Positions 17,777 to 25,807 of a stretch of DNA of 64,000 bases are shown here, in pieces. The position numbers and the translations under genes are program-made. Source of the stretch: Lysobacterales bacterium. GTDB lineage: Bacteria; Pseudomonadota; Gammaproteobacteria; Xanthomonadales; Xanthomonadaceae. Below the pieces are notes generated by a model that was not told where the DNA came from, made no database searches, and saw only the letters and a program-made list of their open reading frames with translations. How positions within the stretch are numbered: the first letter of the stretch is position 1; each line of letters begins with the position of its first letter. Location of the stretch: positions 43,747 through 107,746 of the forward strand of contig JAGRJY010000053.1 of NCBI GenBank assembly GCA_020442465.1, given 5' to 3'.

Positions 17777-19735
17777 CTACTCGGTCGTGCCGAAATCCCA
17801 GCTCACGCCCACGCTCCACAGACGATCGCGGTAGCCGCTGAAGATCAGCCCTCCGGCCGTTCCGGTTTCGAGGTAGTTGATATCCCCTTCGAAGAGGTTG
17901 CGCGCGCCCACATCCACGCGCAGCTGCGGTACGCCCGGCGGCCGGTAGGTCAGCCCAAGGTTCACCGCGTTGTAGCCTTCCTGAAAGCCGGCAACGCCAC
18001 GGTCAGCGCGACGTCCGACGTGCTGCCAGTGGAGGCCGCCCGACCAGGCACCGCCGTTATCGACGATGAAGGCCAGATTGCCGAGCTGCTCGGGCTGACC
18101 GATGCTGGCAGCGCCGAATCCGAGCGGAGGCTGTCCGGGCCCACCGGAGATCGCGGAACGGCCATCGAAGGCATTCGCAGTCGAATAGGTCGCCATGCTC
18201 TTCAGCCATGCGTTGAACTGGATGTTCAGTTCGAACTCGAGCCCCTGGGCATCGATCTCCGGATTCAGCGCGGCAATGCCCACGCCCTCGGGGAAGATCA
18301 TGTCGGTGACCTTGTTGTTGAAGCCGGTCGCGCGGAACACGGTCTTGCTGCCGCGATAGACGTAGCTGATCTCGCTCGACTGCACGCGTTCGAATGGAAT
18401 GTGGCCGCGCGGCTCGCCGTTGGAGAACCCTTCCTGGTAAGTGGGCGAGCGGAAGCCCTCCGCGTACTGCGCCTTGAGCAGATGGTGGTCGTCGATCTGC
18501 CACAGTGCAGCGATGCGCGGTGTGAGCTGGCTGTCGACGCCTTCGAGGTCGTCCCAGCGCAGGCCCGCGGTGATCTGCACGTTGTCGAGCGGGTTGAACT
18601 GGTTCTGCAGCACGGCCGAGTACATCTGCCGGCTGTGCCGCACCTCGGGCGGTGGCGGCGTGCCGGGCGGGCCCTCCGCGGGCGAGTAGGCGCGATCGAT
18701 GTCCAGATCGGTCACGGTGACCTGGCCGAGCAGCAGGTTGCTGCCCCACTTGCGCACGATGTCGCCGCCGATTTCCGTGCGACTGCCTTCAAAGCCTGCG
18801 AAGCGCCGGTCGTATTCGCTGTCCTGGTACTGCACCCAGGCCGCGGCGCGGTTCTCGTCCTCTCCCGACCATTCGCGACGCACGTCGGCGGTGTAGCCTC
18901 GCTCGATCTGGACGTTGGTGCGGAACGGAACGGGCGGCGGCGGTTGCCCCGGGCGGGAAGTGTTGCGCACCTGCCCGCTGAAGTCGCGGTCGATGCCGGT
19001 GAGCTTGAAGCTCCAGTCGTGCAGGCCCAGACGCAGATTGAGAATGCTGCGCTGTTCGTCGTTGTCCAGCGCGTTGGCGACGTCGTAGCGATCGCTGCGC
19101 CAGTCGGACAGATTGCCGCTCAGCGCGAAGTCGCGTTCCTCGTTGCGGGTAGAGAACGCCGCATAGGCGTTGTTGCGATTTCCGCTGCCGCGATTGAGTC
19201 CGACCACGTTGTCGTGGTGACGGGTGACGATGTTGATCAGGCCCATGTAGGCGAAGTCGCCGTGTACGCCCGAACCCGGCCCGCGGATCACCTCGATGCG
19301 CTCGATCTGCTCGATCGGCATCAGCAGCACGGCGCTGCTCTGGAAGGCCGCCTCGCGCGACGAGGGCAGGCCGTCGACCAGTACCTTGATGTTGCCGGCA
19401 TTGAAGAAGAAGTCGACGCTGCGCACGCGGATGGTCGCGGCGCCGAACTGATTGCGCTGGATGTCGAGCCCGGGCACCAGCGCCAGGGCGTCGAGCGCGG
19501 TGCGCGCACCGATCAGGCGCATGTCGGACGCATGCAGCACGCTGACCATGCCGGGGACATAGTCGGCGTTCTGCTTGCTGCGGGTCGCGAGCTCGGTTTC
19601 CTCCGAGAGAATGTCGAGCAGCGCCTCGAGGTCGTCGTCCTCGGCGGCGGCCATACCGGGCAGCAGGCACAGTCCGAGGGCGAGGGCCAGCGGGCTGAGC
19701 CGCAGGCAGGGTAGGTGGCGAGCTTCCGGGCTCAT
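17777..19735 (-). CDS. TonB-dependent outer-membrane receptor of a signalling operon
   Basis: 652 residues with a signal peptide (LALALGLCLLPGMAAA). After a short linker (DDDLEALLDILSEETELATRSKQNADYVPGMVSVL) comes the plug (IGARTALDALALVPGLDIQ; LVDGLPS; EQIERIEVIRGPGSG) and a beta-barrel ending in Trp-Asp-Phe-Gly (VGVSWDFG). The linker, which replaces a normal TonB box region, resembles those of receptors that travel with YfiR-like and kinase genes. It has no STN domain, so it does not signal in the FecA way. Its start overlaps the response-regulator cyclase by ATGA, and it is the last of four coupled genes. The ligand is unknown. The link with c-di-GMP proteins suggests it either feeds the sensor or is a target of it. 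Confidence 0.88.
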   Translation of the reverse strand: MSPEARHLPCLRLSPLALALGLCLLPGMAAAEDDDLEALLDILSEETELATRSKQNADYVPGMVSVLHASDMRLIGARTALDALALVPGLDIQRNQFGAATIRVRSVDFFFNAGNIKVLVDGLPSSREAAFQSSAVLLMPIEQIERIEVIRGPGSGVHGDFAYMGLINIVTRHHDNVVGLNRGSGNRNNAYAAFSTRNEERDFALSGNLSDWRSDRYDVANALDNDEQRSILNLRLGLHDWSFKLTGIDRDFSGQVRNTSRPGQPPPPVPFRTNVQIERGYTADVRREWSGEDENRAAAWVQYQDSEYDRRFAGFEGSRTEIGGDIVRKWGSNLLLGQVTVTDLDIDRAYSPAEGPPGTPPPPEVRHSRQMYSAVLQNQFNPLDNVQITAGLRWDDLEGVDSQLTPRIAALWQIDDHHLLKAQYAEGFRSPTYQEGFSNGEPRGHIPFERVQSSEISYVYRGSKTVFRATGFNNKVTDMIFPEGVGIAALNPEIDAQGLEFELNIQFNAWLKSMATYSTANAFDGRSAISGGPGQPPLGFGAASIGQPEQLGNLAFIVDNGGAWSGGLHWQHVGRRADRGVAGFQEGYNAVNLGLTYRPPGVPQLRVDVGARNLFEGDINYLETGTAGGLIFSGYRDRLWSVGVSWDFGTTE

Positions 19736-20688
19736 GGCGAATCCTCCAGGCGCAAGGTGATCACGGTGTCGTCGTCGAAGCGGCGCCAGTGCGCTCGGGC
19801 ACGGCCCGCCCGCTTCGCCTGATACAGCAGCGCATCCGCCGCGGCAAGCGCGTCGCCCATGTCGATGCCCGAGCGGGGCGCGACCTCAAGCGCCCCCATG
19901 CTCAGACTGACGGTGGGCGAAGCGGTGGATCGCGGGTGCGGCAGCCCGATCTCGCGCACCGCGTCGAGTACGCGTCGAGCCTGCACCTGGGACTCGTCGG
20001 CGGGGCAAAGAATGGCGAATTCCTCGCCGCCGTAGCGCGCGACCACGTCCTCCGAGCGGTAGGCGGCGCGCGCCAGCGCCTGACCGACCTCGCGCAGGCA
20101 ATGGTCGCCCGGGCCGTGCCCGAAGTGGTCGTTGTAGAGCTTGAAGAAGTCGACGTCCGCGAGCATCAGGCAGAACGCCTCGTTACGCCGCTGGCAGGTG
20201 CGCCACATGCGGTCGAGTTCGCGGTCGAACCGCCGCCGGTTGGCGATGCCGGTCAGGCCGTCGGTCTCGGCGAGGCGGTTGAGCGCGTCGCGCTGGCGCT
20301 TGAGCTCGACGTGGGTGCGCACCCGCGCCCGCACGATGGCCGGGCTAATCGGCTTGGTGATGTAGTCGACGGCGCCAGCGTTGAGTCCGGCTTCTTCATC
20401 GTCGAGCTCGCTCATCGCGGTGACGAAGATCACCGGTACATCGGCGCAGACCGGGTCGGCACGCAGGTCGGTCAGCACCTCGAAGCCGGTGCGGCCGGGC
20501 ATGACCAGATCGAGCAGCACCAGATCGAAGGCCATCTTGCTGACCAGCTCGTGCACCTCCGACGCAACCGTGGTGAACCGCACGTCGCAGAGTTCGCCCA
20601 GGGCTTCGGCCAGCACCTGCACGTTGATCGGCTCATCGTCGACGATGAGGACCCTTGGTTTCTCCTTCCACAAGACATCCGGAGTCAT
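19732..20688 (-). CDS. response regulator with GGDEF output (PleD/WspR-like diguanylate cyclase)
   Basis: 318 residues. A receiver domain (PRVLIVDDEPINVQVLAEAL; phosphorylation site Asp60 in LLDLVMPG; Thr and Lys switch residues in FVTAMS and TKP) is joined by a short coiled helix to a GGDEF domain (DGLTGIANRR; DVDFFKLYNDHFGH; RYGGEEFAIL). The active site is intact and an RSED I-site sits five residues before it. Phosphorylation should promote dimerisation and c-di-GMP synthesis. It is flanked by 4-base overlaps on both sides: with the hybrid kinase upstream and the TonB-dependent receptor downstream. The kinase's HPt domain is the obvious phosphodonor. Confidence 0.92.
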   Translation of the reverse strand: MTPDVLWKEKPRVLIVDDEPINVQVLAEALGELCDVRFTTVASEVHELVSKMAFDLVLLDLVMPGRTGFEVLTDLRADPVCADVPVIFVTAMSELDDEEAGLNAGAVDYITKPISPAIVRARVRTHVELKRQRDALNRLAETDGLTGIANRRRFDRELDRMWRTCQRRNEAFCLMLADVDFFKLYNDHFGHGPGDHCLREVGQALARAAYRSEDVVARYGGEEFAILCPADESQVQARRVLDAVREIGLPHPRSTASPTVSLSMGALEVAPRSGIDMGDALAAADALLYQAKRAGRARAHWRRFDDDTVITLRLEDSP

Positions 20689-23600
20689 GCTCTTCCCCCT
20701 GCTGGATCCGGCAGTTGTGTACCGACTTGGGTGCGCAAGATGTTCAGTTGGTCCGCGGCCTCGGCGAAGTCCAGCTTGGCCATGGCGGTGCGCAGAGACT
20801 GCGCGGGCGCGGTCTCGCGCATTGCCCCGGGCAGCGCGCGCAGCAGGTCTTCAGCGAGCCTGCCAGCCTCGAAGCGGCGCTCCCGGAGGGCCTCGTCCAG
20901 TGCCTGCAGCGATTGCTTCAGCGCGTCGGCGTCGAAGTCGTCGGCGTCTTCGCTGGCGCCAGTGCCGTCGCGGGATTGCAGCCCGTCCAGACCTTCGAGT
21001 GCGGCATCGAGCGCGGCAAGTGCGGCAGTGCGCGCGACGGGATCGTCGATCGCGCGTTCGAATTCCGCCGCCGCCGACGACACGGCATCGGCCCCCAGCG
21101 TGGCGGCGGCGCCCTTCAGGCTGTGCGCCAGCGCCGCCGCATCGCCGCGCTGGCCGTCGTCGAGATGGGTGCTGATGCGCGCTGGCGCATCGCGATAGCG
21201 GGCGCGGAAATCGTCGAAGAGGCGCAGGAACAGCGGCAGCTTGCCGTTGAGCCGCGCCACCGCGCTGCGCACGTCGACGCCCGGAAATTCGGGCAGCGTC
21301 CCGGCACTGGCATCCACCCGTGCGATGTCATCAGCCTTGGACTCGACACGCAGCCAGCGCGCCAGCGCGCGGATCAGCGCACGTTCTTCGATCGGCTTGG
21401 ACAGGTAGTCATCCATGCCGGCAGCCAGGAAACGCTCGCGATCGCTGGCCATGGCGTGGGCCGTGAGGGCGATCACCGGAATCCGCGCCAGCTTGTCGTC
21501 CTGCTTGATGCGGCGGGTGGTTTCGATGCCGTCGAGTCCGGGCATCTGCACGTCCATCAGGATCGCACCGAACGCATCCGGTTCGGCGGCCAGGGTGTCC
21601 AGCGCCACGTAGCCGTTCTCGGCCATGGTCACGTCGAGGCGCAGTCCGCGCAGCAGCTCGCCGGCGACCTGGCGGTTGATCTCGTTGTCCTCGACCAGCA
21701 GCACGCGCTGGCCCGGCGCAAATCGGGCATCGACGTCGGCGGCGGCGAGATGGCTCACCGAAATGATCGAGGAATGCTGACCGGCCAGCACCCGCGCGGT
21801 GGCGTCGTGCAGGGTAGAGGGGCTGACCGGCTTCTGCAGGAAACCGTCCACGCCAGCGCTCTGCGCGGCGTTGGCGATGGCTTCGTCGGCGTAGGCGGTG
21901 ATCATCAGGCTGGGCGGACAGCGACGCCGGCGCTTCAGCTCGCGCACGGCCTCGATGCCGTTGCGACCGGGCAGCAGGTAGTCGATGACCAGCAGGTCGA
22001 ATTGCACGTTGCCCTGGCTGGCGATGTCGAGTGCGCGCTCGGCCGAGTCGGCCAGGGTCACGTCGAAGCGCATCGATTCGAGCATGGTGCCGAACACGTC
22101 GCGCGCTGCGGGACTGTCGTCGACCACGAGTGCGCGCAGGCCCTCGCGCAGCGGCAGCGGCTCGCGACCATGCTGCTTCGACGCCGGTTCGAGGCGGGCG
22201 GTGAACCAGAATGTGCTGCCGCGGCCGGGCGTGCTCTCGGCGTCCATCTCGCCACCCATCAGGGCGACCAGCCGCTTGCTGATCGCCAGGCCCAGTCCCG
22301 CGCCGCCGTGCTTGCGCGTGCTGGACTCGTCCATCTGGGTGAACTGCTCGAACAGGCGCGGCAGCATGTCGGGCGGAATGCCGATGCCGGAGTCGCGCAC
22401 GGCGAATCGCAGGGTCATTGCATCCTCGTCGCGGGCGACGACGCCGATCTCGATCACGACCTCACCCTGCTCGGTGAACTTGATCGCATTGACGACCAGA
22501 TTGACCAGCACCTGCTGCAGACGCATGGCGTCGCCGACCAGCATCGAGGGCACGGAGGGGTCAGCGTCGATCAGCACGTCGAGACCCTTCTCCCGTGCGT
22601 GCTGGCCGACCAGCGCCGTGAGGTCGGTCAGCAGCTCGTCGAGGGAAAACTCGCGCGGCAGGATGCTGAGTTTGCCCGCCTCGATGCGCGACAGGTCGAG
22701 GATGTCGTCGATGATCCCCATGAGCATGCGCGCGGACGCTTCGAGCTGGCCGAGCTGGCTGCGCTGGCGCGAGGTGAGCGGTGACTTGGCCATCAGCGTG
22801 GCCATGCCGATGACGGCGTTCATCGGCGTGCGGATCTCGTGACTCATGTTGGCCAGGAACTGGCTCTTCGACTGGTTCGCGTGCTCGGCCGAGTCGCGCG
22901 CCAGGCGCAGTTGGTCTTCGAGCGCACGCTGGGCGGTGACGTCGTGGGCGATGCCGTCGATCGAGCGGATGCGTCCTTCGGCATCCCGAACCGGCACTTC
23001 GGTGCATTCGATGCGGTGCAGGCCGCCGTCCGGATCGCGCAGTTCGAATTCGAACAGTTCGCTGGGCGCACTGCGCGGGGCATGCGCGCGCTGCAGCGAC
23101 TGCTGGTTGATCGGGTTGTCGGTGAGCAGCTCGGGACCCTGTTCGAGCATCGTCTCCGGGCTGATGCCGAGCACGCGCTGGACCGACTCGCTGACCCGCA
23201 CGACGCGACCGGACTCGTCGCGCGCATACACGAAATACGTGTCGAGGTTGTCCATCAGGTGCTTGACCTGGCGCTCTTGCGCTGCGAGCGCGCGCTCGGC
23301 GGCGTAGCGCGCCGACTGCTGGGTGTCGAGTTGACGAAGAATCCACGCCAGTCCGCCCCCGAGGGTGCCGAGCAGGGCGGCGATGAACAGCCCTTGCCAG
23401 TACAGCTGGCGCCGCACGTCGGCGCTGAACGCCTGGTAGAACGCGTCGCTGACGGTGAATTCGACCACGCCGATCAGCGAGGCCAGATAGGGGTGATAGA
23501 GCTCGGTGGTCACCCGGAACCCGGACGCCGTCGGCTCGCCCGACTGACGATCGAGGCTGCCCGGTTCGGCGTCGATCGATGCGTAGTCGACGCGCAGGCT

Positions 23601-23882
23601 CAGCGAGTCGAAGAAACTGTCGTCGCGCCCGGGGGCACGCAGCAGCAGCAGGCTGTCGATTGCCTCGTCCAGCTGCAGGCTGCGCTGCAGCGGGTCGTCG
23701 CTGGCCAGGGCGGTGGCCAGGGTCGCGGCCTGCGCCTGCGCCAGCACCTGCGCCTGGGATGCCGCCTCGGTACGCAGGCGCGGCTCCAGCAGCCAGTACC
23801 AGTAGCCGAGCAGGGCCAGCTCCATGATCAGGATGAGCGCGGCGAACACCGTCATCGCGATGCCCGGCGCATGCGTCTTCAC
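20685..23882 (-). CDS. hybrid sensor histidine kinase (PAS, HisKA, HATPase, two receivers, HPt)
   Basis: 1065 residues. One helix (~10-30), a periplasmic region of ~130 residues, a second helix (~160-182), then a PAS domain, the phosphoacceptor helix with His348 (NMSHEIRTPMN), and an ATPase domain (DSGIGIPP; GAGLGLAIS). Two receivers follow, with Asp634 (VIDYLLPG) and Asp777 (LMDVQMPG), and a C-terminal HPt with His920 (AHSLKGAAATLG). This is a complete BarA/EvgS-type phosphorelay plus an additional receiver. Its start overlaps the YfiR-like gene and its end the GGDEF regulator gene, each by ATGA, so equal amounts are probably made. The periplasmic region is the likely contact for the YfiR-like protein (inference). 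Confidence 0.93.
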   Translation of the reverse strand: MKTHAPGIAMTVFAALILIMELALLGYWYWLLEPRLRTEAASQAQVLAQAQAATLATALASDDPLQRSLQLDEAIDSLLLLRAPGRDDSFFDSLSLRVDYASIDAEPGSLDRQSGEPTASGFRVTTELYHPYLASLIGVVEFTVSDAFYQAFSADVRRQLYWQGLFIAALLGTLGGGLAWILRQLDTQQSARYAAERALAAQERQVKHLMDNLDTYFVYARDESGRVVRVSESVQRVLGISPETMLEQGPELLTDNPINQQSLQRAHAPRSAPSELFEFELRDPDGGLHRIECTEVPVRDAEGRIRSIDGIAHDVTAQRALEDQLRLARDSAEHANQSKSQFLANMSHEIRTPMNAVIGMATLMAKSPLTSRQRSQLGQLEASARMLMGIIDDILDLSRIEAGKLSILPREFSLDELLTDLTALVGQHAREKGLDVLIDADPSVPSMLVGDAMRLQQVLVNLVVNAIKFTEQGEVVIEIGVVARDEDAMTLRFAVRDSGIGIPPDMLPRLFEQFTQMDESSTRKHGGAGLGLAISKRLVALMGGEMDAESTPGRGSTFWFTARLEPASKQHGREPLPLREGLRALVVDDSPAARDVFGTMLESMRFDVTLADSAERALDIASQGNVQFDLLVIDYLLPGRNGIEAVRELKRRRRCPPSLMITAYADEAIANAAQSAGVDGFLQKPVSPSTLHDATARVLAGQHSSIISVSHLAAADVDARFAPGQRVLLVEDNEINRQVAGELLRGLRLDVTMAENGYVALDTLAAEPDAFGAILMDVQMPGLDGIETTRRIKQDDKLARIPVIALTAHAMASDRERFLAAGMDDYLSKPIEERALIRALARWLRVESKADDIARVDASAGTLPEFPGVDVRSAVARLNGKLPLFLRLFDDFRARYRDAPARISTHLDDGQRGDAAALAHSLKGAAATLGADAVSSAAAEFERAIDDPVARTAALAALDAALEGLDGLQSRDGTGASEDADDFDADALKQSLQALDEALRERRFEAGRLAEDLLRALPGAMRETAPAQSLRTAMAKLDFAEAADQLNILRTQVGTQLPDPAGGRA

Positions 23883-24478
23883 GGCACCACCTTGGAGTGG
23901 TCGATGTAGAACCGGCGCAGCGCGATGCCCGAGGACGACAGCGTGTCGAGATTCACGAACGGCTGCACCTTGGCCTGGATCGAGACCCCGGCCGTGGCGC
24001 CGCGTTCGACATCACCTTCGAAGGGTGAGTAGAGGATGACCCCGCGTTCGATGCACCACTGCAGCAGTTCGGCGAACGCGGGATCGTCAAGCTTCTGGCT
24101 GAGGAACACCGCGACCGGCAGCGACGACTCGGCGGGCGGCAGCTCGGCGCTGATACGGGCGCGCAGGGCGTGTCCGGATATCTGCGTCGGGCTGCCTTTT
24201 ACCGGCGGCGCGATCAGGGAGGGCAGCGGGTCGGTCTGCCGATCCTGGTCGCCGAGCACGAGAACCTCGAGGCCGCCATCCGACTGCGCCTTGGCCGCCA
24301 GTCCTTCGTGGGCGGTCAGCAGCGCGCGCACCAGGCGTGCCGCCGTGCGCACCCTGCGCTCGTCGTAGCTGTCGGCCTGCACGGTGGCCCCGGCCAGCCC
24401 CAACCCCAGCATCAACGCCGCCATGCAGGCGAAAAGCCTGGCACGGTGACCTCTGCTTGAGCGTGGGCGGGCCTGCAT
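23879..24478 (-). CDS. YfiR-like (DUF4154) periplasmic protein
   Basis: 199 residues from the ATG at 24478, which follows a strong AAGGAAG site; a longer frame is not needed. A signal peptide (LFACMAALMLGLGLAGATVQA) is followed by a ~170-residue domain. The order of elements fits the DUF4154/YfiR family: LEVLVLGDQD near the start, SLPVAVFLSQKLDDPAFAEL in the middle, GVSIQAKVQPFVNLDTLSSSGIALR at the end ('...I F.in...a....l.is..Ll'). In YfiR of Pseudomonas the protein holds the cyclase YfiN inactive in the periplasm. Here no YfiN exists; instead the next gene, joined by ATGA, is a hybrid kinase with a periplasmic region, so it may gate that kinase. Divergence within the family is high, so the name is likely but not certain. 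Confidence 0.75.
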   Translation of the reverse strand: MQARPRSSRGHRARLFACMAALMLGLGLAGATVQADSYDERRVRTAARLVRALLTAHEGLAAKAQSDGGLEVLVLGDQDRQTDPLPSLIAPPVKGSPTQISGHALRARISAELPPAESSLPVAVFLSQKLDDPAFAELLQWCIERGVILYSPFEGDVERGATAGVSIQAKVQPFVNLDTLSSSGIALRRFYIDHSKVVP

Positions 24479-24563
24479 TCCAGCTTCCTTTTCAGTCTGC
24501 GGAGCTACTGGTTCGGGATCGCGTGCATGGGCTACATTGCCGGGCACGCGGCTCGGGCTGTCG

Positions 24564-24569
24564 CATAAT
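24564..24569 (+). promoter_or_regulatory. possible -10 box of the OmpR-type regulator gene
   Basis: CATAAT lies about 38 bases before the chosen GTG start, in the 129-base gap shared with the divergent YfiR-like operon. A TTGCCG at 24537 is 21 bases away, too far for a good -35 box, so this is only a weak candidate. Confidence 0.3.
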
Positions 24570-24607
24570 GCGGCAAGATCGTGGAGAAACTAAGGAGAAA
24601 CCCGACG

Positions 24608-25312
24608 GTGGCCAACAAGCCGGACGCTGACTCGGCGGCGACCCGCATGCGCTGCCTGATCGTGGAGGATGAGCCGATCCTGGCGGAAATGCTGATCGAT
24701 ACGCTCTCCGACGCGGGCTTCGAGACCACGCATCTCGACCGTGGCGACGGCGTGGTCGACTGGGTGAAGTCCGAGGATCCGACGGTCGTGCTCCTCGACC
24801 TCATGCTGCCGGGCACGGACGGTTTCTCGATCTGTCGCGCCATCCGAACGTTCAGCCGGGTGCCGCTGATCATGATCACTGCCAAGGTGGAAGAGGGTGA
24901 CCGCCTGCGCGGGTTCGACCTCGGCGCCGACGACTACATCTGCAAGCCCTTTCACGCCGCCGAGGTGGCCGCGCGCGTACGGGCACTGCTGCGCCGGTCC
25001 ATCGAGTGGCGCGAGGCCAGCCCCGGATCGTCGCTGGAACTCGATGACGCGCGGCTGGAAGCGCGCTGGCGCGGCGCCACTCTGGATCTCACGCCACTCG
25101 AATTCCGCCTGTTGTCGACCCTGGGCAAGCGCCCGGGCCGGGTGTACTCACGCAATGAACTGCTGGACACCGTCTACAGCGACGGACGCGACGTCAGCGA
25201 CCGCACCATCGACAGCCACATCAAGAACCTGCGACGCAAGATCAGTGAAGTCGACGACGGCGACACGCCGATCGAGTCGATCTACGGGGTGGGTTACAAG
25301 TTCAAGGGCTGA
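24608..25312 (+). CDS. OmpR/PhoB-type response regulator
   Basis: 234 residues from the GTG at 24608, ten bases after AAGGAG; an upstream GTG at 24581 would lie ahead of that site. The receiver has acidic residues in CLIVEDEP, Asp64 in LLDLMLPG, MITAK and ICKPF. The winged-helix DNA-binding domain (LDLTPLEFRLLSTLGKRPGRVYSRNELLD; RTIDSHIKNLRRK; YGVGYKFKG) is of the BaeR/OmpR kind. It has no kinase next to it on its own strand; the hybrid kinase across the 129-base divergent gap is the nearest possible donor. It could control the divergent operon. Both ideas are inference from position. Confidence 0.9.
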   Translation: MANKPDADSAATRMRCLIVEDEPILAEMLIDTLSDAGFETTHLDRGDGVVDWVKSEDPTVVLLDLMLPGTDGFSICRAIRTFSRVPLIMITAKVEEGDRLRGFDLGADDYICKPFHAAEVAARVRALLRRSIEWREASPGSSLELDDARLEARWRGATLDLTPLEFRLLSTLGKRPGRVYSRNELLDTVYSDGRDVSDRTIDSHIKNLRRKISEVDDGDTPIESIYGVGYKFKG

Positions 25313-25665
25313 GGGCTGAGGGCGCGAGGCGCTGGCATCGACCGCGCGTCGACCGAAGCATTCAAGGCCTGATCGGCAGTTCGCCCGCGGGAGCGTGGGG
25401 CGGGGAACGCGTTGTCGCAGGTGCGCGCGCTGCATGCTGTCCCGCGGCGGCCTGTGCGAACAGCCGCAGACGGCGAAGTGCCGGCGTCACGTTCGATCCG
25501 GTGAGGGCGAAAGCTTCGCGCTGCCCGGTCGCAGCGTGGACGGGCGGCCGGTGTTGAGAGGTTGCGACGTCTTCGGTCTGCGGGGGCGTTGATGCTGCGC
25601 GCTTGCGGTCGCAGCGTAGACCGGTGGCCGCTGTTGGAGAGGTTGCGGCGTCTTCGTTTGTCTAG
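25313..25665. other. gene-free stretch between the OmpR-type regulator and tRNA-Pro
   Basis: About 350 bases with no credible gene. Its one clear feature is a pair of ~50-base direct repeats, listed separately. No intrinsic terminator was found for the regulator gene. Confidence 0.5.
25526..25656. repeat. two ~50-bp imperfect direct repeats beside tRNA-Pro
   Basis: Copy 1 (25526-25575) and copy 2 (25606-25656) both run from CGGTCGCAGCGT to GTCTTCG, share GAGAGGTTGCG in the middle, and differ by a handful of substitutions and one added base. The period is 80 bases. Copy 2 ends nine bases before the encoded 3' end of the tRNA. Origin unknown; a local duplication or remnants of an element inserted at the tRNA are possible. 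Confidence 0.8.
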
Positions 25666-25742
25666 TGGTCGGGGAGACAGGATTTGAACCTGCGACTTCT
25701 ACGTCCCGAACGTAGCGCTCTACCAGGCTGAGCTACACCCCG
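25666..25742 (-). tRNA. tRNA-Pro (anticodon CGG)
   Basis: A 77-base cloverleaf with the CCA end encoded. The anticodon arm is CTACG-TTCGGGA-CGTAG, which puts CGG at positions 34-36. The D arm has AGCCTGGTAGAG and the T loop TTCGAAT. The 5' base is C paired with G72 and the discriminator is A, both usual for bacterial tRNA-Pro. In the acceptor stem, pair 6-67 appears to be T-T, a small blemish for an otherwise regular tRNA. It decodes CCG, a common proline codon in GC-rich genomes. Confidence 0.95.
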
Positions 25743-25807
25743 ACGGCAGAGCCGCGCATTGTAGGTGGCAGCTGGCAGGTTGGCAATGGGGTCGGCATCG
25801 AAACGAC

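Noticed and set aside
17741..22784. Two long plus-strand frames opposite the receptor and kinase genes
   Set aside because: Minus-strand frames have full motif sets; the plus frames are mirror artefacts of high GC.
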